A stretch of DNA of 64,000 nt from Pseudomonas fluorescens (GCF_000730425.1 NZ_CP008896.1:1674001-1738000); one strand, 5' to 3'. Counted from the first letter of the stretch, positions 26,747 through 37,736 are shown. Numbers and translations: made by a program. Notes: generated from the sequence alone by a model not told the origin.

Positions 26747-28030
26747 ATGGCGAACACCCCCTACCCCCAGTCGTATTACGCCGCGTCCGCCAATGCGGTT
26801 CCTCCCCGGCCAGTGCTGCAAGGTGAGGTCGAAACCGATGTGTGTGTGATCGGTGCCGGTTATACCGGGTTGTCGAGCGCGCTGTTCCTGCTGGAGAACG
26901 GTTTTCGTGTGACGGTGCTGGAAGCCGCCAAGGTGGGTTTCGGTGCGTCCGGGCGCAATGGTGGCCAGATCGTCAACAGCTACAGCCGTGATATCGATGT
27001 GATCGAGCGCAGCGTCGGTCCTCAGCAGGCACAGCTATTGGGACACATGGCATTTGAGGGCGGCAGGATCATTCGTGAGCGGGTAGCTAAGTACCAGATC
27101 CAATGCGACTTGAAGGACGGCGGCGTATTCGCTGCACTTAATAGCAAGCACATGGGCCACCTGGAGTCACAGAAGCGTTTGTGGGAACGCTATGGCCATA
27201 CTCAGTTGGAGTTGCTCGACGAGCACCGCATTCGCGAGGTGGTGGCCTGTGAGAACTACGTGGGCGGCCTGCTGGACATGAGTGGCGGGCACATCCATCC
27301 GCTCAACCTGGCATTGGGTGAAGCGGCGGCCGTGGAGTCTCTGGGCGGCAGCATTTACGAACAGTCCGCCGCCGTACGCATCGAGCGTGGCGCCAACCCC
27401 GTAGTCCACACCGCCCAAGGCAAGGTGAGGGCTAAATTCATTATCGTCGCTGGCAACGCCTATCTGGGCAACCTGGTGCCTGAGTTGGCTGCCAAGTCGA
27501 TGCCCTGTGGCACACAGGTCATTACCACGGCGCCGCTGGGCGATGAGCTGGCCAGCACCCTGCTACCCCAGGATTTCTGTGTCGAAGATTGCAACTACCT
27601 GCTCGACTACTACCGACTAACCAGCGACAAGCGCCTGATCTTCGGCGGTGGCGTGGTATATGGCGCACGGGACCCGGCAAACATCGAAGCAATCATCCGG
27701 CCAAAGATGCTCAAGGCCTTTCCACAGTTGAAAGATGTAAAAATCGACTACGCCTGGACCGGAAATTTCCTGCTGACCCTGTCACGTCTACCCCAGGTCG
27801 GTCGCATCGGCGACAACCTCTACTACTCCCAGGGCTGTAGTGGCCATGGCGTGACCTATACGCACCTGGCTGGCAAGGTCCTGGCCGAAGCCCTCAGAGG
27901 CCAGGCAGAGCGTTTTGACGCATTTGCCGACCTGCCGCACTACCCATTCCCCGGCGGCCAATTGCTGCGTACACCATTTGCGGCGCTGGGCGCGTGGTAC
28001 TACGGGCTACGGGACAAGCTGGGCTTCTGA
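26747..28030 (+). CDS. FAD-dependent oxidoreductase, PuuB (gamma-glutamylputrescine oxidase) family
   Basis: 427 residues. An N-terminal aromatic stretch (PYPQSYYAASA) typical of PuuB-like enzymes precedes the FAD-binding motif DVCVIGAGYTGLSSALFLLENG with GASGRNGGQI shortly after. The C terminus has the second FAD contact YYSQGCSGHGVTYTHLAGKVLAEAL. These enzymes oxidise polyamine or amino acid derivatives. It stands alone between tRNA genes, so the exact substrate is open. AGAGG lies about 8 nt before the ATG. Confidence 0.9.
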   Translation: MANTPYPQSYYAASANAVPPRPVLQGEVETDVCVIGAGYTGLSSALFLLENGFRVTVLEAAKVGFGASGRNGGQIVNSYSRDIDVIERSVGPQQAQLLGHMAFEGGRIIRERVAKYQIQCDLKDGGVFAALNSKHMGHLESQKRLWERYGHTQLELLDEHRIREVVACENYVGGLLDMSGGHIHPLNLALGEAAAVESLGGSIYEQSAAVRIERGANPVVHTAQGKVRAKFIIVAGNAYLGNLVPELAAKSMPCGTQVITTAPLGDELASTLLPQDFCVEDCNYLLDYYRLTSDKRLIFGGGVVYGARDPANIEAIIRPKMLKAFPQLKDVKIDYAWTGNFLLTLSRLPQVGRIGDNLYYSQGCSGHGVTYTHLAGKVLAEALRGQAERFDAFADLPHYPFPGGQLLRTPFAALGAWYYGLRDKLGF

Positions 28031-28039
28031 CACACTCAC

Positions 28040-28105
28040 TGTAGGAGCCGGCTTGCCGGCGATGGCGATTTTGATGGCGCCATCGCCGGCAAGCCGACTC
28101 CTACA
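28040..28105. repeat. REPIN (inverted pair of REP sequences)
   Basis: TGTAGGAGCCGGCTTGCCGG is repeated in inverted form at the other end (CCGGCAAGCCGACTCCTACA), with GCGATGGC / GCCATCGC continuing the stem. It lies just after the PuuB-like gene and is of the same type as 13512 and 37813. Confidence 0.9.
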
Positions 28106-28119
28106 AAAACAACAGACAC

Positions 28120-28146
28120 AAAAAACCCCGGCCTTTCGACCAGGGT
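28120..28146 (-). terminator. Terminator of the tRNA-Val/Asp/Asp operon
   Basis: On the minus strand ACCCTGGTC, GAAA tetraloop, GGCCGGGGT is followed by six T residues. All nine pairs are possible including G-T pairs. It lies about 75 bp after the last tRNA-Asp. Confidence 0.85.
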
Positions 28147-28220
28147 CTTTGCTATCGATCCAACCGAGCATGACGCTCGCTTGGCGCTCTCAGGGTGTTC
28201 AGTGGACCCTGGAACAGATA

Positions 28221-28297
28221 TGGCGCAGCGGACGGGACTCGAACCCGCGACCCCCGGCGTGACAGGCCGGTATTCTAACCGACTGAACTACCGCTGC
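28221..28297 (-). tRNA. tRNA-Asp (anticodon GTC), second copy in operon
   Basis: 77-nt cloverleaf beginning GCAGCGGTAGTTCAG, anticodon arm CCGGC-CTGTCAC-GCCGG, T arm GGTTCGAGTCC, acceptor GCAGCGG/CCGCTGC, discriminator G and encoded CCA. Sequence identical to the copy at 28402. Confidence 0.97.
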
Positions 28298-28401
28298 GTA
28301 TCGCTCAGACTGCTGAAGTGTCACCTTCAACCGCCTTAAAACATCTGACTGAACAGCCTTGGCCGTTCAATCTCAAACCCGAACATCGGACCTGGAAAAT
28401 A

Positions 28402-28478
28402 TGGCGCAGCGGACGGGACTCGAACCCGCGACCCCCGGCGTGACAGGCCGGTATTCTAACCGACTGAACTACCGCTGC
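28402..28478 (-). tRNA. tRNA-Asp (anticodon GTC), first copy in operon
   Basis: Identical 77-nt copy of the tRNA-Asp at 28221. It follows tRNA-Val(TAC) by 55 bp; the two Asp copies are separated by about 104 bp of unique spacer. Confidence 0.97.
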
Positions 28479-28533
28479 GCGTCGGTGCAACCTTTAACGT
28501 TGCGTCCTGCCCGAAGGCAAAACTCTCAAGAAG

Positions 28534-28609
28534 TGGTGGGTGATGACGGGATCGAACCGCCGACCCTCTGCTTGTAAGGCAGATGCTCTCCCAGCTGAGC
28601 TAATCACCC
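28534..28609 (-). tRNA. tRNA-Val (anticodon TAC)
   Basis: 76-nt cloverleaf starting GGGTGATTAGCTCAG, anticodon arm TCTGC-CTTACAA-GCAGA, T arm GGTTCGATCCC, encoded CCA. First gene of the Val-Asp-Asp tRNA operon. Confidence 0.97.
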
Positions 28610-28716
28610 TTTGCTTCGTTGAGGCCGCGAAATTTACGCAGGTAGCGGACCTAAGTCAATAGCCTGCTTGAAGTTTTTCTGAAAAAGACAAAATCACTGC
28701 AAGACAGCTCCCCGCC

Positions 28717-29496
28717 CTACTCGCTGTAAATCATCTTCTTGCTCATCCCGCCATCCACCACGAACTCCTGCCCCGTCACGAACCCTGCGCTACGCGACAA
28801 CAACCAGGCCACCATCGCCGCCACATCCTCAACTGTCCCCACTCTGCCCGCCGGATGCTGCGCATGATCAGCGTCAGTCAGCGGCTCGGCACGTCGCGCA
28901 GCGGGATCACGGGCGTCGATCCAGCCAGGACTGACGGCATTGACCCGCACCTCCGGCCCCAGGCTGATAGCCAACGCGTGAGTCAGGGCCAACAGGCCGC
29001 CCTTGCTCGCAGCATAAGCCTCGGTATCAGGCTCAGACTGCCGGGCCCGGGTCGAGGCCAGGTTAACGATCGAACCGCCATGGGCGCGCAGGTAGGGCGC
29101 ACAGTGCTTGGCCAGCAGCATCGGCCCACTGAGGTTCACCGCCAGCACCCGATTCCAGTAGGCCAGGTCCAGGCTATCCAACGTGAAATTACGCGGGTCG
29201 GCCACCGCGGCATTACATACCAGGGCATCCAGGCGTCCGAACTGGCCAAGCACTTCGGCAACCCCAAGGGCCACCTGCTGCTCATCAGCCACGTCCATGG
29301 TGATAAACCAGGCGTTATCACCCAGCACCTTGGACACCTTGGCACCCCGCTCGCGATCCAGATCAGCCAGCACCACTTGCCAGCCTTCACTGACCAACCA
29401 GGCAGCGATCCCCAGGCCGATACCCCGTGCAGCACCCGTCACCAACGCGACCCGGCCATTACTGGCACCAGCCGCCTCCAGGGACCACTCGATCAC
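28717..29496 (-). CDS. Short-chain dehydrogenase/reductase
   Basis: 259-residue classical SDR. NAD(P)-binding motif [13 protein letters not shown], a downstream aspartate ([10 protein letters not shown]) suggesting NAD preference, NAA in [10 protein letters not shown], and the catalytic Ser-Tyr-Lys as [21 protein letters not shown]. Start is GTG 29496, overlapping the metZ stop (GTGA). The same SDR follows metZ in P. aeruginosa as I recall. Substrate unknown. Confidence 0.9.
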   Translation of the reverse strand: MIEWSLEAAGASNGRVALVTGAARGIGLGIAAWLVSEGWQVVLADLDRERGAKVSKVLGDNAWFITMDVADEQQVALGVAEVLGQFGRLDALVCNAAVADPRNFTLDSLDLAYWNRVLAVNLSGPMLLAKHCAPYLRAHGGSIVNLASTRARQSEPDTEAYAASKGGLLALTHALAISLGPEVRVNAVSPGWIDARDPAARRAEPLTDADHAQHPAGRVGTVEDVAAMVAWLLSRSAGFVTGQEFVVDGGMSKKMIYSE

Positions 29497-30704
29497 AAGG
29501 CAGCCAGCCCGCGAGCCAGGTCGGCCTGCAAGTCAGCCACGTCTTCCAGGCCCACTGCAACGCGGATCAAGCTGTCACGGATACCCGCCGCTTCGCGCTC
29601 CTGCGGGGCCAGACGACCATGGGAAGTTGTGCTTGGATGGGTAATGGTGGTTTTGCTATCACCCAGGTTGGCAGTGATGGAAATCAGGCGCGTGGCGTCG
29701 ATAAAGCGCCATGCCCCCTCTTTGCCGCCCTTGACCTCGAAACTGACCACCGCACCAAACCCACGCTGCTGACGCTGGGCCAACTCGTGTTGTGGGTGGC
29801 TCTTCAAGCCGGCGTAATGGACTTTCTCGATGCCGTCCTGCTGCTCCAGCCACTCGGCCAGGGCCTGGGCATTGGCGCAATGGGCTTTCATCCGCAGGCT
29901 GAGGGTTTCCAGGCCCTTGAGGAAAATCCAGGCATTGAACGGGCTCAGGGTCGGGCCAGCAGTGCGCAGGAAGCCCACCACTTCCTTCATTTGCTCGCCA
30001 CGGCCGGCAACCACACCGCCCATGCAACGACCCTGGCCATCGATGAACTTGGTGGCCGAATGCACCACGATATCTGCCCCCAGCTTCAGCGGCTGCTGCA
30101 GGGCTGGCGTGCAGAAGCAGTTATCCACCACCAGCTTCGCGCCCTTGGCGTGCGCCACTTCGGCGAGGGCGGCGATGTCCACCAGCTCTGCCAGCGGGTT
30201 GGACGGCGACTCGACGAACAGCAGCTTGGTATTGGCCTTGATAGCCGCGTCCCAGCCCGACAGGTCCGCCAAAGGCACGTAGTCCACTTCAATGCCAAAG
30301 CGCTTGAAGTACTTCTCGAACAGGCTGATGGTCGAACCAAACACGCTGCGCGATACCAACACGTGATCACCGGCACTGCACAGGCTCATGACCACCGCGA
30401 GGATGGCAGCCATCCCCGTCGCCGTGGCGACAGCCTGCTCTGCCCCTTCCAGCGCCGCGATGCGCTCTTCGAAGGCGCGCACCGTCGGGTTGGTGTAGCG
30501 GGAGTAGACATTGCCCGGCACCTCGCCAGCAAAGCGGGCCGCCGCGTCCGCCGCAGTGCGGAACACGTAGCTGGAGGTGAAGAACATCGGGTCGCCGTGC
30601 TCACCTTCCGGCGTGCGGTGCTGGCCAGCGCGCACAGCCAGGGTATCGAAAGCCACGCCATCGAGGTCGCTGTCCAACCGACCGGCATCCCATTCCTGAC
30701 TCAT
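29493..30704 (-). CDS. metZ: O-succinylhomoserine sulfhydrylase
   Basis: 403-residue PLP enzyme of the Cys/Met metabolism family. It makes homocysteine from O-succinylhomoserine and sulfide, the direct sulfhydrylation route used by pseudomonads. The PLP lysine is in [41 protein letters not shown] and [14 protein letters not shown] are further signatures. About 66 bp after purF, past a terminator. Confidence 0.95.
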   Translation of the reverse strand: MSQEWDAGRLDSDLDGVAFDTLAVRAGQHRTPEGEHGDPMFFTSSYVFRTAADAAARFAGEVPGNVYSRYTNPTVRAFEERIAALEGAEQAVATATGMAAILAVVMSLCSAGDHVLVSRSVFGSTISLFEKYFKRFGIEVDYVPLADLSGWDAAIKANTKLLFVESPSNPLAELVDIAALAEVAHAKGAKLVVDNCFCTPALQQPLKLGADIVVHSATKFIDGQGRCMGGVVAGRGEQMKEVVGFLRTAGPTLSPFNAWIFLKGLETLSLRMKAHCANAQALAEWLEQQDGIEKVHYAGLKSHPQHELAQRQQRGFGAVVSFEVKGGKEGAWRFIDATRLISITANLGDSKTTITHPSTTSHGRLAPQEREAAGIRDSLIRVAVGLEDVADLQADLARGLAAL

Positions 30705-30740
30705 GCTGCCACTCCTTCACTCAATTCTTTGTTTAAGATG

Positions 30741-30764
30741 CAAAACCGGCCCCTCAGGGCCGGT
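30741..30764 (-). terminator. Terminator after purF
   Basis: On the minus strand ACCGGCCC, TGA loop, GGGGCCGGT then TTTTG, 7 bp after the purF stop. It may be partial, because metZ begins shortly after. Confidence 0.8.
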
Positions 30765-30770
30765 AGTTAC

Positions 30771-32276
30771 TCAGTTGTTGTACAGATCGATGATCGCACT
30801 GACCGCCTGGGTCTTGATCTTCGAGGAGTCGTTGCGCGCCTGCTCGATCTTGTTCAGGTAAGCCTCGTCGACGTCACCGGTCACGTACTTGCCATCGAAG
30901 ACCGCGCAATCGAACTGCTCGATCTTGATCTTGCCGCCGCCAACCGCTTCGATCAAGTCAGGAAGATCCTGATAGATCAACCAGTCTGCGCCGATCAGGT
31001 CAGCCACATCCTGGGTCGAGCGATTGTGCGCAATCAGTTCGTGGGCACTCGGCATGTCGATCCCGTAAACGTTGGGGTAGCGCACGGCAGGCGCAGCGGA
31101 ACAGAAGTACACATTCTTCGCCCCGGCTTCGCGGGCCATCTGGATGATCTGCTTGCACGTGGTGCCACGCACGATGGAGTCATCCACCAGCATCACGTTC
31201 TTGCCCCGGAACTCCAGTTCGATGGCGTTGAGCTTCTGGCGTACCGACTTCTTGCGAGCCGCCTGGCCCGGCATGATGAAGGTGCGACCGATGTAGCGGT
31301 TCTTGACAAAACCTTCACGGAACTTGACGCCCAGGCGGGTAGCCAGCTCCAGCGCGGCGGTGCGGCTGGTGTCCGGGATAGGGATCACCACGTCGATGTC
31401 GTGCTCCGGGCGCTCGCGCAAGATCTTCTCGGCGAGCTTCTCGCCCATGCGCAGGCGCGCCTTGTACACCGAGACACCGTCAATGATCGAATCCGGACGC
31501 GCCAGGTAGACGTGCTCGAAGATGCACGGGGTGAGCTTCGGACTGATCGCGCACTGGCGGGTGTGCAGCTTGCCGTCTTCGGTGATGTACACCGCTTCGC
31601 CAGGGGCCAGGTCGCGCACCAGGGTAAAACCCAGTACATCCAGGGATACGCTTTCGGAGGCGATCATATACTCGACGCCCTCGTCGGTATGGCGCTGGCC
31701 GAACACGATAGGACGGATGCCATGGGGGTCACGGAAACCAACGATACCGTAGCCGGTGATCATTGCCACGACCGCGTAGCCACCCACGCAGCGGTTGTGC
31801 ACGTCAGTCACTGCCGCGAATACGTCTTCTTCGGTCGGCTGCAACTTGCCGCGCTGGGCCAGTTCGTGGGCGAACACGTTGAGCAGCACTTCCGAATCGG
31901 AACTGGTGTTGACGTGGCGCAGGTCAGATTCGTAAATCTCCTTGGCCAGTTGTTCAACATTGGTCAGGTTGCCGTTATGCGCCAAGGTGATGCCGTAGGG
32001 CGAGTTGACGTAGAACGGTTGAGCTTCGGCCGAAGTCGAGCTACCGGCAGTCGGATAACGCACATGCCCGATGCCCATGTGCCCGACCAGGCGCTGCATG
32101 TGACGCTGATGGAACACGTCACGCACCAGGCCATTGTCCTTGCGCAGGAATAACCGGCCGTCGTGGCTGGTCACAATACCGGCAGCGTCCTGGCCGCGGT
32201 GTTGGAGGACGGTTAGCGCGTCATACAGCGCCTGATTGACGTTCGACTTACCGACGATACCGACGATGCCACACAT
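30771..32276 (-). CDS. purF: Amidophosphoribosyltransferase
   Basis: First committed step of purine synthesis: PRPP plus glutamine to phosphoribosylamine. The 501-residue product starts MCGIVGIVG, so Met removal exposes the catalytic Cys without a propeptide, as in E. coli. The glutaminase domain has [10 protein letters not shown] and [13 protein letters not shown], and the PRPP-binding loop is [16 protein letters not shown] 32276 is chosen so that Cys is residue 2. cvpA is 41 bp upstream. Confidence 0.97.
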   Translation of the reverse strand: MCGIVGIVGKSNVNQALYDALTVLQHRGQDAAGIVTSHDGRLFLRKDNGLVRDVFHQRHMQRLVGHMGIGHVRYPTAGSSTSAEAQPFYVNSPYGITLAHNGNLTNVEQLAKEIYESDLRHVNTSSDSEVLLNVFAHELAQRGKLQPTEEDVFAAVTDVHNRCVGGYAVVAMITGYGIVGFRDPHGIRPIVFGQRHTDEGVEYMIASESVSLDVLGFTLVRDLAPGEAVYITEDGKLHTRQCAISPKLTPCIFEHVYLARPDSIIDGVSVYKARLRMGEKLAEKILRERPEHDIDVVIPIPDTSRTAALELATRLGVKFREGFVKNRYIGRTFIMPGQAARKKSVRQKLNAIELEFRGKNVMLVDDSIVRGTTCKQIIQMAREAGAKNVYFCSAAPAVRYPNVYGIDMPSAHELIAHNRSTQDVADLIGADWLIYQDLPDLIEAVGGGKIKIEQFDCAVFDGKYVTGDVDEAYLNKIEQARNDSSKIKTQAVSAIIDLYNN

Positions 32277-32317
32277 GCGACGCAACCCCTACTTAATGAA
32301 TCTTGACTGAACACTAC

Positions 32318-32875
32318 TTACTGCGGCGTGTTGCCCGGCAAGAGATGTTCCTTGAACGGAATATCAGCGGGTACGCTGATACCGCTGGCCAGCCACTGAC
32401 TGCTCCACCCCAATATGAGGTTCTTGGACCAGTCTGCAACCAATAGAAATTTTGGCACGAGGCTCGACTCTTGCCACCATGCATCCTGCTGTACCGGGCC
32501 CAGGCTCAGCAGCCCGACCGCAACAACCACCAGCAATGCGCCACGCGCAGCACCGAAGGCCATGCCGAGAAATCGATCGGTCCCGGAGAGGCCGGTGACA
32601 CGTATCAATTCGCCGATAAGATAATTGACCATTGCCCCCACCAGCAGCGTGGCGATGAACATGATGGCGCAGCCCGCAATGACGCGAGCCGAAGGTGTTT
32701 CGATATAGCCGGCCAGGTAAACGGCCAGGGATCCGCCGAACATCCAGGCGACGACTCCTGCAACAATCCAGGTCAGCAGCGATAATGCTTCTTTGACGAA
32801 GCCGCGGCTTAGACTGATCAATGCGGAGATGACGATGATGGCTACGATCGCCCAATCAACCCAGGTAAATGGCAC
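32318..32875 (-). CDS. cvpA: CvpA family membrane protein
   Basis: 185 residues with four transmembrane helices (about residues 7-25, 30-50, 65-88, 103-122). MPFTWVDWAIVAIIVISALISLSRGFVKEALSLLTWI and the FGAARG segment are the family signature. Needed for colicin V production in E. coli and for envelope stress tolerance; its position just before purF is conserved. Confidence 0.94.
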   Translation of the reverse strand: MPFTWVDWAIVAIIVISALISLSRGFVKEALSLLTWIVAGVVAWMFGGSLAVYLAGYIETPSARVIAGCAIMFIATLLVGAMVNYLIGELIRVTGLSGTDRFLGMAFGAARGALLVVVAVGLLSLGPVQQDAWWQESSLVPKFLLVADWSKNLILGWSSQWLASGISVPADIPFKEHLLPGNTPQ

Positions 32876-33009
32876 AGTGCAGCCTACAGACGGATAAGGC
32901 GGCGCATTTTAGCAGAGCGTTGGGCTATCGGTAAGCGGTGTTTGGCGGTCCATTGCAAATCAATGGGTTGTGGCAAGCGGCGGCCATCTCAAGACAGGCA
33001 AAAACCAAT

Positions 33010-33036
33010 GCGGGAGCGGGCTTGCCCGCTCCCACA
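33010..33036. repeat. Single REP palindrome
   Basis: TGCGGGAGCGGGC, TTGC, CCGCTCCCACA. It is the GGGAGCGGGCTTGC REP type, the same as the arms of the REPIN at 44834. It lies between the SPOR gene and cvpA; the rest of 32876-33072 holds nothing else visible. Confidence 0.88.
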
Positions 33037-33072
33037 CAAGCCTGCACACACATTTGGAGTGTATTGCCAGAA

Positions 33073-33732
33073 TCAGCCGCGTTCTGGCTGGAAGCGCACC
33101 ACGAAACCCTTGAGGTTTTGCTGGCGCCCCAGCAGGTCCCGCAGGCGGTCAGCCTCGGCACGCTCGATCAGCGGCCCAACAAACACCCGGTTCTTGCCAT
33201 CGGCAGTACGGATATAAGCGTTATAGCCCTGGCTGCGCAGGGTTTTCTGCAAGGCTTCGGCACTTTCGCGATTGGACAGGCTGGCGAGCTGCACCGACCA
33301 ACTGATTGGCAGGCCGTTGGGATCGATACGACTTTGACCCACATCTGGTTTTCCCGGTGCAGCAGGCTGCGGCGCCACCGGCTTTGGCGCCGGAGCAGGT
33401 GCAGCAGGCTTGGCCGCCACCACGGGTACGGGGGTAGGCTTTACTACAGGGACGCTCGGCGGGATCGGCGCCGAAGGCGCTTGCTGCTCGGCGATGTCCG
33501 CATCGCTCGGCACCGGCTCTTCCTCGGGCAACGCCTGCGGCTCGGGCACCACCACCGGCTCGACCTGGACCTGCGGCATCACCGGGGCCTGTGGCGCAGC
33601 CGGCGCTTCAACCGTTACCTGGCGCTGCTCGTCCTGGCGGGAAAACAGCATCGGCAGGAAAATCACCGCCAATGCCACCAGCACCAGGGCTCCAACCATT
33701 CGCTGCTTGTACGCGCTATCCAGTAATGCCAT
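33073..33732 (-). CDS. SPOR domain protein (DedD-like)
   Basis: 219 residues: a short cytoplasmic start ([11 protein letters not shown]), one transmembrane helix (MVGALVLVALAVIFLPMLF), a long Pro/Ala/Val-rich linker and a C-terminal SPOR domain (SWSVQLASLSNRESAEALQKTLRSQGYNAYIR, RVFVGPLIERAEADRLRDLL). SPOR domains bind denuded glycan at the division septum, so a cell-division role is likely. ATG 33732 has GGAGG upstream; it overlaps the folC end by 17 bp. Confidence 0.92.
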   Translation of the reverse strand: MALLDSAYKQRMVGALVLVALAVIFLPMLFSRQDEQRQVTVEAPAAPQAPVMPQVQVEPVVVPEPQALPEEEPVPSDADIAEQQAPSAPIPPSVPVVKPTPVPVVAAKPAAPAPAPKPVAPQPAAPGKPDVGQSRIDPNGLPISWSVQLASLSNRESAEALQKTLRSQGYNAYIRTADGKNRVFVGPLIERAEADRLRDLLGRQQNLKGFVVRFQPERG

Positions 33733-35023
33733 GTGCAGCTTCCTCCGTGGAGCGCCGGGCCAACCACTCAAGCGCCTCGGCAACACAATAAAATGATCCG
33801 AACAACAGAATCTCGTCCTCGGCCGTCGCTACCGTGCATTGAGCCTCCAACGCAGCGGCCACGCTTGCATGGGACGTCACCATCGCGCCAAGGTTCTGCA
33901 ACACAGCCTGCACATCATCGGCCATGCGGGTACGAGGGGTATCCAGCGGGGCGACAGCCCAAGACTGCACACCGCTCAACAAGGGCGCGACCACACCCTC
34001 CAGATCCTTGTCCGACAACAAGCCAAACACCGCCAGGCGTCGACCCGCCGGAGCCTGGTGCGAAAAACGGCGCGCCAGGTACTGCGCAGCATGCGGGTTG
34101 TGCCCGACATCCAACAACAGGCTCAAGCGCTTGCCCTGCCACTCGAACGAGCGACGATCCAGGCGCCCGACCACCCGCGTACGCTGCAAGGTATCGGCAA
34201 TCTGCCCGGCATTCCATGGCAGATCCAGCAGCAGGTAGGCTTGCAGGGCGAGCGCAGCGTTTTCCATGGGCAGGTTCAGCAGCGGCAGGCCGTGCAACTC
34301 GACAGCCCGGCCCCGCGCATCGACACCGCGCCATGACCAATGATCGCCGGCCACGTCCAGGGAAAAATCCCGCCCCCGCAGGAAAAACGGGCAACCCAGC
34401 TCACGCACCTTGTCCAGCAAGGTGTGCGGCGGATCCAGGTCACCACACAGCGCCGGCTTGCCCTGGCGAAAGATTCCGGCCTTTTCATAAGCCACGGATT
34501 CGCGGGTATCGCCCAGGTATTCGGTATGGTCCACGCCTATGCTGGTGACCAGCGCCAGGTCGGCATCCACCACATTGACGGTATCCAGGCGACCACCGAG
34601 ACCGACTTCCAGCACCACCACATCCAGCAGTTCGCGCTCGAACAGCCAGAACGCAGACAGGGTGCCCATTTCGAAATAGGTCAGGGAGATTTCGCCACGC
34701 CCGGCATCCAGCGCCGCAAAGGCTTCACACAATTGCTCATCGGTGGCTTCGACACCGTTGAGTTGCACGCGCTCGTTGTAGCGCAGCAGGTGTGGCGAGC
34801 TGTAGACACCAACCTTCAAGCCCTGGGCCTGCAATAACGCAGCGACAAAGGCACAGGTAGAACCCTTGCCGTTGGTGCCCGTGACCGTGATCACTCGCGG
34901 TGCAGGCCGGCCCAACCCAAGGCGGGCCGCTACCCGTTGCGAACGCTCCAGGCCCATATCGATGGCTGACGGATGCAACTGCTCAAGGTAGGCAAGCCAT
35001 TCGCCCAGGGTTCGTTGGGTCAT
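33716..35023 (-). CDS. folC: Bifunctional folylpolyglutamate synthase / dihydrofolate synthase
   Basis: 435 residues. P-loop [21 protein letters not shown], then [15 protein letters not shown] and [36 protein letters not shown], the hallmark of Mur-ligase-like FolC. It adds glutamate to dihydropteroate and extends folate tails. The start overlaps accD by 4 bp, a conserved accD-folC pairing. Confidence 0.97.
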   Translation of the reverse strand: MTQRTLGEWLAYLEQLHPSAIDMGLERSQRVAARLGLGRPAPRVITVTGTNGKGSTCAFVAALLQAQGLKVGVYSSPHLLRYNERVQLNGVEATDEQLCEAFAALDAGRGEISLTYFEMGTLSAFWLFERELLDVVVLEVGLGGRLDTVNVVDADLALVTSIGVDHTEYLGDTRESVAYEKAGIFRQGKPALCGDLDPPHTLLDKVRELGCPFFLRGRDFSLDVAGDHWSWRGVDARGRAVELHGLPLLNLPMENAALALQAYLLLDLPWNAGQIADTLQRTRVVGRLDRRSFEWQGKRLSLLLDVGHNPHAAQYLARRFSHQAPAGRRLAVFGLLSDKDLEGVVAPLLSGVQSWAVAPLDTPRTRMADDVQAVLQNLGAMVTSHASVAAALEAQCTVATAEDEILLFGSFYCVAEALEWLARRSTEEAAHGITG

Positions 35024-35940
35024 AGGTTTGCAGGCACCGGCGGAACAACGATGGGTTCGACTTTAGGCGCGACGTATACCGGTGTCGGCAAGCCCATCAT
35101 CTGTGCCAGCAGATTGCCCAGGCGCGGACGCAGCTCGGAACGAGCGATGATCATGTCGATCGCCCCGTGCTCCAGCAAGAACTCGCTGCGCTGGAAGCCT
35201 TCTGGCAGCTTTTCACGCACGGTCTGCTCAATCACGCGCGGACCGGCAAAACCGATCAGTGCCTTGGGCTCGCCGACGATCACGTCACCGAGCATTGCCA
35301 GGCTGGCGGAAACGCCGCCGTAGACCGGGTCGGTCAGCACGGAGATGAACGGGATTCCTTCTTCACGCAGACGCGCCAGTACCGCAGAGGTCTTGGCCAT
35401 TTGCATCAGCGAGATCAACGCTTCCTGCATCCGCGCACCACCGGAGGCGGCGAAGCAGATCATGGGGCAGCGGTTTTCCAGGGCGTAGTTGGCGGCACGC
35501 ACAAAACGCTCACCGACGATGGCACCCATGGAGCCCCCCATGAAGGAGAATTCAAACGCCGACACCACCACCGGCATGCCCAGCAGCTTGCCACTGACGG
35601 AGATCAGCGCGTCTTTTTCGCCGGTCTGCTTTTGTGCTGCGGTCAGGCGGTCCTTGTACTTTTTGCCGTCGCGGAACTTGAGGCGGTCCACCGGCTCCAG
35701 GTCAGCGCCCAGCTCGGCACGACCATCGGCGTCGAGGAAGATGTCGATACGAGCGCGGGCGCCGATACGCATGTGGTGGTTGCACTTGGGGCAAACGTCC
35801 AGGGTCTTTTCCAGTTCCGGGCGGTACAACACCGCGTCGCAGGATGGGCACTTGTGCCACAGACCTTCAGGGACCGAGCTTTTCTTCACCTCGGAACGCA
35901 TGATCGAGGGGATCAGTTTGTCTACTAACCAGTTGCTCAT
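35020..35940 (-). CDS. accD: Acetyl-CoA carboxylase carboxyltransferase, beta subunit
   Basis: 306 residues starting [17 protein letters not shown] (ATG 35940, GGAG 8 nt upstream). The zinc ribbon is CPSC ... CPKC near residues 32-54; the carboxyltransferase core has [19 protein letters not shown] and [22 protein letters not shown]. With AccA it makes malonyl-CoA for fatty acid synthesis. Between it and trpF (35941-36184) I see no gene or signal. Confidence 0.98.
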   Translation of the reverse strand: MSNWLVDKLIPSIMRSEVKKSSVPEGLWHKCPSCDAVLYRPELEKTLDVCPKCNHHMRIGARARIDIFLDADGRAELGADLEPVDRLKFRDGKKYKDRLTAAQKQTGEKDALISVSGKLLGMPVVVSAFEFSFMGGSMGAIVGERFVRAANYALENRCPMICFAASGGARMQEALISLMQMAKTSAVLARLREEGIPFISVLTDPVYGGVSASLAMLGDVIVGEPKALIGFAGPRVIEQTVREKLPEGFQRSEFLLEHGAIDMIIARSELRPRLGNLLAQMMGLPTPVYVAPKVEPIVVPPVPANL

Positions 35941-36184
35941 GCTTTCTTTCTCCAGTACCGGTGGCTTGAACACAGCCCCGCGTATGCCCTTGAGCTAAAT
36001 TCATTGATGTGGCGATAACAACTGCAGGACGGGGTCAGACGTTCGACCAGCCATTTCCTGCACCTGCCCTCAGCCCTCCAGACAACCCGCCAGTGCGTGA
36101 TTGCCACTTCATTGGCGCCGCCCGAAGGCAACGCCGGCCTGTTTTACACAGGGGTAGTTACTGACGGCGGCAGACTGCCAGCCG

Positions 36185-36817
36185 TCACATCGCGCCACTG
36201 CTGCTGCGTACCGCCTGCATGAATGCGCGGATCCGGCCATGGTCCTTGACGCCCTTGGCCTGCTCCACCCCGCCACTGACGTCGACGGCATACGGGCGAA
36301 CCTGGGCAATGGCCTGCGCCACATTGTCGGCGCACAAGCCGCCCGCCAGGATGATCGGTTTGCTCAAGCCCTGGGGAATCAGCGACCAATCAAAGGCTTC
36401 ACCCGTACCGCCAGGAATGCCCTCGACATAGGCATCGAGCAGAATCCCGCTGGCTCCAGTGTAGGCGGCGCAACTGGCGGCGATATCATCACCGGCCTTG
36501 ACCCGCAGTGCCTTGATATACGGGCGATGGTAACCGGCGCACTCGTCCGGAGTTTCGTCGCCATGGAACTGCAACAGGTCCAGGGGCACGGCATCCAGGG
36601 TTTCATTGAGCTCGCAGGCGCTGGCGTCGACGAACAGCCCTACGGTGGTCACGAACGGCGGCAAGCCGGCAATGATCGCCCGGGCCTGCTGCACCGTCAC
36701 CGCCCGGGGGCTCTTGGCATAAAACACAAAGCCAATGGCATCAGCCCCCGCCTCGACTGCCGCCAGCGCGTCTTCCATGCGGGTAATCCCGCAAATCTTG
36801 CTGCGAACGCCTGACAT
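36185..36817 (-). CDS. trpF: Phosphoribosylanthranilate isomerase
   Basis: 210-residue TIM barrel for the third step from anthranilate to tryptophan. The catalytic Cys is in KICGITR and the Asp in TVGLFVDAS; phosphate binding is in [15 protein letters not shown] and [15 protein letters not shown]. It lies between truA and accD, away from other trp genes, as usual in Pseudomonas. Confidence 0.97.
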   Translation of the reverse strand: MSGVRSKICGITRMEDALAAVEAGADAIGFVFYAKSPRAVTVQQARAIIAGLPPFVTTVGLFVDASACELNETLDAVPLDLLQFHGDETPDECAGYHRPYIKALRVKAGDDIAASCAAYTGASGILLDAYVEGIPGGTGEAFDWSLIPQGLSKPIILAGGLCADNVAQAIAQVRPYAVDVSGGVEQAKGVKDHGRIRAFMQAVRSSSGAM

Positions 36818-36881
36818 ATCGTCGGAACCTCAAGGGGCTGTCCAGGAAAGTCCCGGATGGTAACAAATGCTTTTCCGGGCG

Positions 36882-37736
36882 TCAGCCGCCAAGTTCAGTG
36901 AAGCCTGTGAGGAAGTGTGGCCCGATGAAACGCTGCGGCAGCTCGAACTCCTCGCGGTACTCCACATCCACCAGATACAGGCCGAACGGATGCGCCGTCA
37001 CCCCACCGGTACGCCGCACCCGGCTCTCCAGCACTTCCCTGGCCCACTCCACCGGGCGCTCGCCGGTGCCAATGGTCATCAGCACCCCGGCGATATTGCG
37101 CACCATATGGTGCAGAAACGCCCCGGCACGGATATCCAGGACAATCATTTTGCCATGGCGTGTCACCCGTAGGTGATGGACCTCCTTGATCGGCGACTTG
37201 GCCTGGCACTGGCCGGCGCGGAACGCACTGAAATCGTGGACCCCTACCAGGTGCCGGGCCGCCTCGGCCATGCGCTCGGCGTCCAGCGGACGGTGGTTCC
37301 AGGTGATTTCTTCGTTCAAGTGCGCCGGACGGATCTGATCGTTGTAGATCACATAGCGGTAACGCCGGGCAATGGCCTTGAATCGCGCGTGGAAGTGCGC
37401 CGGCATGACCTTGGCCCAACTGACGCTGACATCATGGGGCAGATTGATATTGGCCCCCATGACCCAGGCCTTCATCGAACGCTCGGCCTGGGTGTCAAAA
37501 TGCACCACTTGCCCACAGGCATGTACGCCCGCGTCGGTGCGCCCGGCACACATCAATGACACCGGCGAGTCGGCGACCTTCGACAGGGCCTTCTCCAGGG
37601 TTTCCTGCACGGTCAGCACGCCAGAGGCCTGGCGTTGCCAGCCGCGATAGCGCGAACCTTTGTATTCCACGCCCAGGGCGATTCTGAAAAAGCCGGCGGC
37701 CGCCATTTCGGCGGCCGCGTTATCTATATTTGCCAA
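36882..37736 (-). CDS. truA: tRNA pseudouridine(38-40) synthase
   Basis: Modifies U38-U40 in the anticodon arm of many tRNAs. The catalytic Asp is in CAGRTDAGVHACGQVVHF; VEYKGSRYRGWQRQ and GAFLHHMVRNIAGVLMTIG are also diagnostic. The coordinate uses a TTG start giving 284 residues; ATG 37706 (MAAAGFFRIALGVEYKG, 274 residues) is an equally good choice, and neither has a strong ribosome-binding site. Confidence 0.95.
   Translation of the reverse strand: MANIDNAAAEMAAAGFFRIALGVEYKGSRYRGWQRQASGVLTVQETLEKALSKVADSPVSLMCAGRTDAGVHACGQVVHFDTQAERSMKAWVMGANINLPHDVSVSWAKVMPAHFHARFKAIARRYRYVIYNDQIRPAHLNEEITWNHRPLDAERMAEAARHLVGVHDFSAFRAGQCQAKSPIKEVHHLRVTRHGKMIVLDIRAGAFLHHMVRNIAGVLMTIGTGERPVEWAREVLESRVRRTGGVTAHPFGLYLVDVEYREEFELPQRFIGPHFLTGFTELGG

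Noticed and set aside
29427..32153. Very long plus-strand frame of 908 codons opposite metZ and purF
   Set aside because: It is the antisense shadow of two strongly conserved enzymes in high-GC DNA; the product is His/Gln-rich without any domain.
35941..36184. Possible small gene between accD and trpF
   Set aside because: Short frames exist but with no ribosome-binding site and no plausible protein; treated as non-coding.
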